From assembly GCA_916048095.2 (NCBI GenBank), contig OU696580.1, positions 2,004,702 to 2,068,701 of the forward strand: a stretch of 64,000 nt of DNA. The letters are read 5' to 3'. Positions 58,030 through 64,000 of this stretch are shown piece by piece. The translations under genes and the position numbers were made by a program. The notes under the pieces were generated by a model. It made no database searches, had not been told where the DNA came from, and saw only the letters and a program-made list of their open reading frames with translations. This stretch comes from Sacculina carcini (lineage: Eukaryota; Arthropoda; Thecostraca; Sacculinidae). Every line of letters starts with the position of its first letter. The stretch's first letter is position 1.

Positions 58030-58794
58030 AAGAAATGTGATGGTGTTAATGACATACAATAGGAATGGAAGAGTTGGATAGAACAGCGACGTTTCCACAT
58101 AGAAGAGGAAGCGAGAATGCTTGAAATGTTCCGCATAGAATAATTGAGAACAATCATCAAGTAGTCTAGTACGAACGAAATGTATAGGGAATAATGTATA
58201 AATAAATAGCAGCGATAACTTTCCGAGCGCACATCATCAGGCGTTGCGTTAACTGCATTTCGAGAGTATGTGGACTCAGTGGTGTAGTGGTAGCACACCC
58301 GCCTCACAAGCGGGAGATCGGCGGTTCAAAACTCGACGGAGGATAATTTCTATGGGTGATTTCTATAATCCAACAGTCCCTGTCCACCCAGCAGTAAATG
58401 ATGGTACCAGATATTAGTCATGTGTTGTGTCATGTATTCTGGGGAGGTGGCCCTCTCTAATACGTCTTCCGTCCTTGTGACGTCATAGCGTGGAGAGGGT
58501 CGGTTCTGCGGTGGCAGCGAGCTGCACGGGACACACCTGTGTGTGTTCATAAGCTTCGACTTCTTCCCGTGTAGCAGCTGTCACTTGAGACCTTCAGCCT
58601 TTAACCTAGGTATCGGCAGATAGACATCGGATATTATTTCTTGAGAAACAGAGAGAGAGAGAAAGAGATAAGGAGAAAAAGAAAAAGGAGAGAGGGAGAG
58701 AATCAAACAGCAGGCCAGTAGAATTACCGTAGTTTGTCAGCGATGCGAGACGAGTATAAATGCGAGCAGACATGGATGTACGCTGACACCACAT
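42336..58794 (-). CDS. ETFDH: Electron transfer flavoprotein-ubiquinone oxidoreductase
   Basis: Eleven exons: 58794-58728, 57974-57867, 54113-53961, 53442-53278, 52259-52054, 51070-50858, 50476-50092, 46312-46130, 45348-45241, 44367-44254 and 42502-42336. All phases close to 622 residues (human 617). The enzyme passes electrons from ETF to ubiquinone in the mitochondrial inner membrane. Exon 1 encodes an Arg/Ser-rich, acid-free targeting peptide. Exon 3 has the FAD-binding G-G-G-P-A-G-L. H-T-L-S-G-A and E-G-C-H-G-H-L follow. The 4Fe-4S ligands are F-C-P-A-G and C-I-H-C-K-T-C-D near the C-terminus, and the end is G-G-G-P-A-Y-T-G-M. Eight of ten acceptors adjoin (TG)n on the sense strand. Exon 1 is the least certain, as it rests on phase, length and composition. 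Confidence 0.95.
42508..42568. repeat. (CA)n array abutting ETFDH last-exon acceptor
   Basis: About 30 CA units on the + strand, i.e. (TG)n on the transcript, ending 3-4 nt before the AG of the exon 11 acceptor. Confidence 0.9.
43915..44245. repeat. Purine-rich (GA)n stretch in the last ETFDH intron
   Basis: About 330 bp of almost pure A/G on the + strand (GAGAGA, AGAGAGTAAGAG blocks), so pyrimidine-rich in the transcript. It begins within ~10 nt of the exon 10 donor. Such homopurine DNA can form triplex structures. Confidence 0.8.
44885..45150 (+). repeat. Uninterrupted copy of the repeat that hosts the LTR element
   Basis: Matches the reverse complement of 20308-20545 and continues past GCTACTGGATTTGCCTGTAA into (AAT)n. 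The same sequence lies beyond the LTR element at 15925-15969. It sits in ETFDH intron 9. Confidence 0.75.
45768..46100 (+). mobile_element. tRNA-Val-derived SINE in ETFDH intron 8
   Basis: Intact A box (TGGTGTAGTGG), CAC anticodon loop and B box (GGTTCAAATCC), with the full family body. It lies antisense to ETFDH and ends only ~30 nt from the exon 8 donor at 46130. Confidence 0.85.
47035..47080. repeat. (TA)n microsatellite in ETFDH intron 7
   Basis: About 20 TA units. The surrounding intron (46313-50091) otherwise shows only AT-rich sequence, an open minus frame at 47812-48132 without recognisable domains, and CA runs near 48415 and 48545. Confidence 0.85.
51585..52010. repeat. Minisatellite, ~20 units of ~21 bp, ETFDH intron 5
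   Basis: The consensus unit AACCACGCCCATAACAACAG is repeated about 20 times with few changes (two shortened units near 51785 and 51805, one CACTCCC variant). Degenerate CACGCCC-containing units continue to ~51475. Each unit contains CCACGCCC, a GC-box-like core (GGGCGTGG on the other strand). The spacing is uniform and there are no spacers, so it is not a CRISPR array. Confidence 0.9.
53454..53945. repeat. Long compound (CA)n tract in ETFDH intron 3
   Basis: Nearly the whole 518-bp intron is CA/CACATA-type sequence on the + strand, i.e. UG-rich in the transcript, between the exon 3 donor (53960) and the exon 4 acceptor (53443). Confidence 0.9.
54133..54200. repeat. (TA)n microsatellite upstream of ETFDH exon 3
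   Basis: About 32 TA units followed by CA-rich sequence, within ~25-90 nt of the exon 3 acceptor. Confidence 0.9.
55202..55359. mobile_element. hAT-like MITE
   Basis: Ends CAGTGGCGACG and, inverted, CAGGGGCGTCG; 158 bp with no coding capacity. Flanking 8-bp duplications are not evident, so the call rests on the terminal inverted repeats. Confidence 0.4.
57204..57379. mobile_element. hAT-like MITE containing a SINE fragment
   Basis: Inverted ends CAATGGCGGCGCCA and CAGTGGCGGCACCA flank a 3' piece of the tRNA-Val SINE body (57250-57345). No clear target duplication is visible. Confidence 0.45.
57250..57345 (+). mobile_element. Partial tRNA-Val SINE (3' body only)
   Basis: Shares GAGCTGCACGGGACACACC through GTAGCAGCTGTCACTTGAG with the four longer copies. 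The tRNA-like head is missing. Confidence 0.75.
57983..58027. repeat. (CA)n array at the ETFDH exon 2 acceptor
   Basis: About 22 CA units on +; the transcript therefore reads (UG)n, then UUGUGACAG at the 3' splice site. Confidence 0.9.
58271..58608 (+). mobile_element. tRNA-Val-derived SINE in ETFDH intron 1
   Basis: A full-length family member with one base missing in the D-loop-like segment (GTGGTAGCAC) and a diverged B box region. It lies antisense to ETFDH. Confidence 0.85.
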
Positions 58795-58818
58795 GTTCTC
58801 GCTAGCGCCAAGCAAGAG

Positions 58819-58819
<1 letters not shown>

Positions 58820-58854
<35 letters not shown>
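58820..58854. repeat. (CA)n run just upstream of ETFDH exon 1
   Basis: About 17 CA units, 26 bp 5' of the presumed ATG (sense strand (TG)n). It may belong to the promoter/5' UTR, or to an unseen upstream intron. Confidence 0.85.
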
Positions 58855-58859
<5 letters not shown>

Positions 58860-60897
58860 ACGCGATGCCACGCGACACTGGCGCTCAGACCAGACCGACA
58901 CAACACACACAACAATAGCAACAGTGTGTATCTGCTAAAACGCAAAAATTTTGATATTAGCGTACAAAAGTGATCTAGTAACGAACAATCAATAATATAT
59001 TGGATATAGCGCACATCTCACACGATAAACTCGCGGCGGGGCGTTCCATATACCATGAATAAGCAAATGCGTATTTGCAAGCCCTAAATTAAAATAAAAC
59101 AACGTGTACTAAATGCCACTAAGCAATTCAAGGATATAAAAGGCAAGCATAGGAAAAACAATTATATTACATGCTTACACAAAATAAAAAACAATTACTT
59201 TGTTAATAACACCACTTCGTTAAATAAGTGAAGCGTAAACACTCCAGAGTTGAAGTGAGGACGAAAAATGAACGTTCAAAAACAATCGACCGAACGCAAC
59301 CAAACCACTCCTCACAAAAATACACGAATTAATCAATACGACATTTAGAATTTACAAGTGGATACAAAAATCAACGCAAGAAAAAACAAAAAACATGGAT
59401 ACACAACAGATGATGAAAATTCACCACCAAAACTTCACAAGTTTGTTATGTAATACCTACATTGCAAACGTCACTAAAATCCATTTCACAAGGCTTTATA
59501 TAAACATAATAATATACCGAATATGTATCATTACTCTGTGCTGAAAGTTTAAGCTTGATCGATTTATTTTCTCAATATTAATATTCATGTAATTTTAAAT
59601 TTAGTTCTTATGCACTTTTTGTATTTAATTTCAACAGCATTATAATATTCAATACATTTGTACTCCCTCTGATTTCAATGCAAATATTTTATGCTAAAAT
59701 GTACCATTTATTGAGTGCCGAAATTAATATACATTTGAAAGTTCCGGTAGAATAATACCACGCCTTGTTATGCCTTGGCTTCGTAAATTTACATTTCAAT
59801 TAGGAAACAAACAAACTACAAAACTCACACATCTGATTTGCGATGTTAAGCCAACATTTCTGGAGGAATGCATCTAGAAGAATACCAAGCAATAACGGTA
59901 CTTGTTTTTCAAACTCTCACCCACAACAGCTGTCATTTTGTGCTGCTGTCACAGTGATTAATGGAAAAACGTCCAAATCGATTGCAATCGTTGCAACTTC
60001 TGACAGACGGATTGCAAAGTTGAACTGGATTGCGTCGTACTACGTTCCCTGAGGAGTTCGCCCATACAAAACGCATTTGAAACGCTCTGCTATTGAGATT
60101 TGAACTCACATTGCGTATGTGAAATTTACGATTTGCCTGGCTGCAGGCTGAAGCCAATTAGAACCGATTGGATCTCCTGCGAAACCCGGTTCCCTTCTCC
60201 ATTGTAACCGGATCTATGCTCGAAGATCATCGGTCACTATGACAAGAACGCACTGATATTGCCTATAATTAAGCATTATAATAGTAATAATATTAACAAT
60301 AATAATAATCATAATTAAAAAAATGTTAATAATAATTAAAATAATAATAATATTATTATTATTATTAAAAGTATTTAATATTAATGTTAATTAGTACGGG
60401 CTAATTTGACTTAGTGTAGAGACGAAACAAGAATATATAGTGTTTTCACAGATGAGCCATGTTCAAACACGACTCATTGCACAATATATTCACGCACATA
60501 ACATACCGAAGCACATACACACACATATACACACAAATACACACACACACACTGTGATTGTGTGTTTATATGAAACTCTGTAAATGTGTCTGCATGAATG
60601 TACATGCGTGCGAGTGTGCATACAAGCCTGCGTGTATGCATGTATTCATCCTGCGTGTGATCTATATTTGATTGTTGTCGACTATATAAATACATCAGAA
60701 TGAATGTGGCGCTAGCTAGCAAATATTAGTAGTCTTGCTTATTGTTTAAGTATCAGTCCGAAAAGAAGCGTGAGCTTGTCGGACTATTGTCACATGTGCT
60801 TTTATCTCGTGTACACGTACTCGTGTACACGTACTATTGACTGAACTGCTTGTATGAGTGACCAATAAAAATACTTACTTACTGACTTACACACACA
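58855..60897. other. Gene-poor AT-rich region upstream of ETFDH
   Basis: No credible coding frame on either strand. Contains an (AAT)n-type stretch at 60280-60370 and mixed CA/TG around 60510-60560. Confidence 0.45.
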
Positions 60898-61138
60898 CAA
60901 TCATAACTCCCGAGTAGCTCAGTGGTTAGGCGCTGAACTCTCGTGTCAGAGGTTCGCGGTTCGAATCCTGGCCCGGGTTCTTTCATCAACACCTCCGCTT
61001 GAATCTAATCTAACCTCCGCTTGATCGGGAGTCACCACAGTACATAGGCACACAGTAGATAGGCACACAGTGGGGCGCGCCACATAGTCTCAACTGGCTG
61101 GTGCGCGCTTAAAACACCACTAACAATAACAAAACAAT

Positions 61139-61145
<7 letters not shown>
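60898..61145 (+). mobile_element. Second tRNA-derived SINE family
   Basis: The A box TAGCTCAGTGG and B box GGTTCGAATCC are correctly spaced in a tRNA-like head at 60908-60975. A ~150-bp body and a tail of TAACAATAACAAAACAAT follow, leading into a (CA)n array. The anticodon arm does not fold cleanly, so a functional tRNA is unlikely. Confidence 0.65.

Positions 61146-61206
<61 letters not shown>
61141..61206. repeat. (CA)n microsatellite
   Basis: About 32 uninterrupted CA units directly at the tail of the SINE at 60898-61145. Confidence 0.9.
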
Positions 61207-61210
<4 letters not shown>

Positions 61211-61882
61211 AACCTACATCATGCACACCGCAAACAAAAATACCACACTAACAAAGCCTCTCAAATTGACTTGCATTCAAATCCACAGCCAAACCATAGT
61301 TTATACGTCAAGTGCGTTACAAACTCCACTGTTCGGGCTTCTCCTATGTAAATTGAATGTCGTTACACATACTGTTTCTCGAGTATGCAATTAGTTGGGG
61401 GGATGAATATGTAATTTTGCTTCTTCCCCCGAGAATTCTGCTGAGTTCAGTTCATTGGGTATATTGCCGTCAAAATCAGCATAGCAAAGCAAAAAGTAAC
61501 AATACACGACAAATGTGTGTGTATGCAATAATATGCAATATACTTTTCATTGAGGTATGTGTGTTGTAATTGACTGGGCATAAACTAGTTTAGGGTCTCA
61601 TGCAATTGACCAACTGAGTCAACTTTGAACACTAATGCATGATGGCTGTCATCCCCCTCCGAGTCTCAACACAAATCTACGCCTTTAAGCAGCATTACGC
61701 CCTATTAGACATCCACGCAATATGGTTTGCCATGTTGGTTGTTATATCAGCGCTATCTTAGCAAGATGGTGTGTCCTCAAATGAAATCTTATCGTGTAGC
61801 GGCCGCTTTGAGGATAAAACACACAATAACACCAAGTTCCTCCAACACCGATCACTCCTACGACCGGAAGAGAAGGTACGTT

Positions 61883-62216
61883 CAAAGGTTAAAGGTTAAA
61901 TACCTCAAGTGACAGCTGCTACACGGGAAGAAGCCGAAGCTTATGAACACACAGGTGTGTCCCGTGCAGCTCGCTGTCACCGCAGAACCGATCATCTCCA
62001 CGCTATGACGCCACAAGGACGAAATACGTATTAGAGAGGGACACCTCCCCAGAATGCATGGCACAACACATGACTAATATCTGGTACCATTTACTGCTGG
62101 GTGGACAGGGGCTGTTGGATTATAGAATTCGCCCAGTGAAATTCTCCTCCGCTGGGATTCAAACCGCGGACCTCCGGCTTGCGAGGCGGGTGTGCTACCA
62201 CTACACCACGCAGTCC
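61883..62216 (-). mobile_element. tRNA-Val-derived SINE, minus-strand copy
   Basis: Same family as 39279, 45768 and 58271. The anticodon-loop position reads CGC instead of CAC and the B box is altered, so it is an aged copy. Confidence 0.85.
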
Positions 62217-62346
62217 AACAACGCGGACTGCTGCTATTCGTACGCTCTACTTCTCCGTTCGGGAATGGATAGGAGAGGAAGAGGGCTCAGTTATGATTAG
62301 CTCAGCTTTCTGACACGATCTCTGGATGGGACGCGGCGGTAATTAC

Positions 62347-62351
<5 letters not shown>

Positions 62352-62381
<30 letters not shown>

Positions 62382-62382
62382 G
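62352..62382. repeat. (GT)n microsatellite
   Basis: About 15 GT units in the intergenic region. Confidence 0.85.
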
Positions 62383-62460
62383 TCTGAGCTGTCGTGATTC
62401 CGGGCACAAAACAGAGAGGTACGTCACGGAGAGAGGCGAGTGCACGAAGTGGAGGAGCTA

Positions 62461-62600
62461 AGGATATTACCACCCGGGTACGTTCGGTCTCGCTTCCTCA
62501 ACTAATCCAGCCTAACTAACCTAACCTAACCTAACAAAGATAGATAGAAAGAGAGCCGTGGGACTGAAGCTAAACCGAACGTATCCTAGGCCTAATATCC
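62461..62600. repeat. Foldback (MITE-like) element, copy 2
   Basis: 62461-62487 pairs with the reverse complement of 62574-62600, sharing GGATATTA and TACGTTCGG. The loop carries four CCTAA-type repeats. It matches the organisation of copy 1 at 10711. Confidence 0.55.
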
Positions 62601-62716
62601 CGGCTGCCGAAGAGGAGAGGACAATTCTTGCTGCCATCGCTGATGCCGTCTGGTGTGACAGAACGATTGCGCGTCGCTCCGGCATGCGGGCACCGCTGAC
62701 AGACCAACAATAAACA

Positions 62717-62718
62717 AC

Positions 62719-62766
<48 letters not shown>
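62717..62766. repeat. (CA)n microsatellite
   Basis: About 24 CA units with one interruption. Confidence 0.85.
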
Positions 62767-62769
<3 letters not shown>

Positions 62770-63101
62770 TACATCGAGCGGTAATCTTGCAGTACCATTG
62801 TGCAGGCTGTCTCCTCCAGTCCTCTCATAGCTTGATTTCCCTCTCTCTCTCTCTCTCTCTTCCGCCTGCTTGCATTTTGGCGCTCGGGTATGTGCATGTT
62901 TGTCTGTGTGTCTGTGTGTGTGTAAGTGTGTATATGTGTGTGTGTGTGTGTGTATCGATTGACCTGACTTTGTGTTTGCTGCGTGTGTGTGTGTGTGCTT
63001 GTATGTGTGTGTCAATGTGTGCATGTGTGTGTGTTCTGTATGGCGGTGAATTTTTCGTCGACTAATTTCATAGAGACACAAAGGGAAAGAGACACAAAGA
63101 G

Positions 63102-63138
<37 letters not shown>

Positions 63139-63279
63139 AATATACACATCCGCATACGTACTTTAATGAACACATTGAAATTCAGTCATCGAAACTGAAT
63201 TTTGTCATAATGATAAAGTTCTTGATTCATGCAGTTGATATATATGAGATTTCTGCTCAGCTGGTTTACAACTGGGATT

Positions 63280-63300
63280 TGGGGGGGGGGGGGGGGGGGC
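63280..63300. repeat. Poly-G tract
   Basis: About 20 consecutive G on the + strand. It has G-quadruplex potential and its length is prone to assembly error. Confidence 0.8.
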
Positions 63301-63423
63301 TTGAACTTGAACTGATTTATTTTCGCTTTCACTAGGGTGTTTTTCGACCGAATACCGACCATCTGATTTCACACCATCTGAACATCGGAATTTACAACAC
63401 ACACTGCTGTGTCAGAGAACTGT

Positions 63424-63559
63424 CAGTGACGGATACAGAGTGATTTTTTTGGGGGGGGGGGCTGAAATAATTTGGGGAGACTGAAATTTGGGGGAGATTC
63501 TACGGAAAAACCTTTCTTGGCCTCTTTTAATTAATCTCTTGGTTATGGATCCGTCAGTG
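63424..63559. mobile_element. hAT-like MITE
   Basis: Terminal inverted repeats CAGTGACGGATACA and CACTGACGGATCCA bound 136 bp that include a poly-G run. No exact 8-bp duplication was found. Confidence 0.45.
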
Positions 63560-64000
63560 AGCATTATCTTCTTAAAAACCGACTATTAAGAGAAATTCAG
63601 GTCATGTTTTGTAAGAGAATGTATCGTGATTAACTATGAATTTCGTCGAGGATGGTGTGATAATTTAAGCGCACCTAACGTTAACGACAGTATGTGATGA
63701 ATGGTCGACGAATTTCCTGATAATTTGTGCCTTCTAATGAAACATGCTCCACTGACACACGGCGCTCTTATTGTTAACATCACACTCGAGGGGTCTTTCC
63801 GCTCGAAATGTTGGTTCATCGCCGTTTGACCGATGCGCAGACGGTCAATAATCCTCTCTAACGGTCTCGAAAATATATGAGAAGTCAAAAGTCCGATGGT
63901 GCAAAATATACGGCCAAGATGGAGATAATTTCATTGCGCACCACATTTTTTTGCAATTCGAATTGTCAGACTTTTCAGTTAAAAAAAGAAGTCTTACGTT

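Noticed and set aside
59843-60157. Overlapping ~70-codon frames on both strands
   Set aside because: No domain, no splice context; possibly an old repeat, but I could not find a second copy in the window.
60908-60980. Functional tRNA gene
   Set aside because: The boxes are good but the anticodon arm does not form a clean 5-bp stem and 7-nt loop; a SINE-like body and tail follow.
62515-62536. Telomere repeat (CCTAA)n
   Set aside because: There are only about four units, inside the loop of a foldback element; far too short for a telomeric tract.

Overview
This is nuclear DNA of an animal. It has spliceosomal introns with GT-AG and one GC-AG border, mitochondrial-targeted enzymes, CR1/L2-like LINEs with APE endonucleases, a Ty3/BEL-type LTR element, Helitron-like elements, tRNA-derived SINEs and very dense (TG)n/(CA)n microsatellites. 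A secreted protein resembling the mite group 7 allergen family hints at an arthropod or another protostome; the species cannot be named from the sequence alone.

Layout. 0.4-8.7 kb: a LINE split by a second, nested LINE. 9.1-12.5 kb: two convergent single-exon genes, QTRT1 (queuine tRNA-ribosyltransferase, +) and an HDHD5/CECR5-like HAD hydrolase (-). 12.8-14.0 kb: two LINE 3' fragments. 14.6-15.3 kb: single-exon group 7 allergen-like secreted protein (+). 16.0-20.3 kb: a young LTR retrotransposon (-) with a perfect 5-bp target duplication, inserted in an older repeat. 21.5-31.4 kb: two ~4.9-kb Helitron-like elements joined exactly head to tail. 31.4-32.3 kb: RPP25-like Alba protein (-, two exons). 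32.8-38.2 kb: MOB4/phocein (+, five exons). 39.0-41.3 kb: mitochondrial ribosomal protein L23 (+, three exons). 42.3-58.8 kb: ETFDH, electron-transfer-flavoprotein dehydrogenase (-, eleven exons, 622 aa, reconstructed including the targeting-peptide exon). 58.8-64 kb: intergenic SINEs, foldback elements and microsatellites.

The genes are unrelated housekeeping functions: tRNA queuosine modification, RNase P/MRP, the STRIPAK scaffold, the mitoribosome, and electron entry to ubiquinone. The most striking shared property concerns splicing. In the genes with introns, 14 of 17 predicted 3' splice sites lie within about 55 nt of a (TG)n run on the sense strand, where a polypyrimidine tract would be expected. 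This holds for genes on both strands, so the window changes from GT-rich to CA-rich on the + strand at the convergent MRPL23/ETFDH boundary. All splice borders were deduced by eye from reading phase and from recalled family alignments; none has transcript support.
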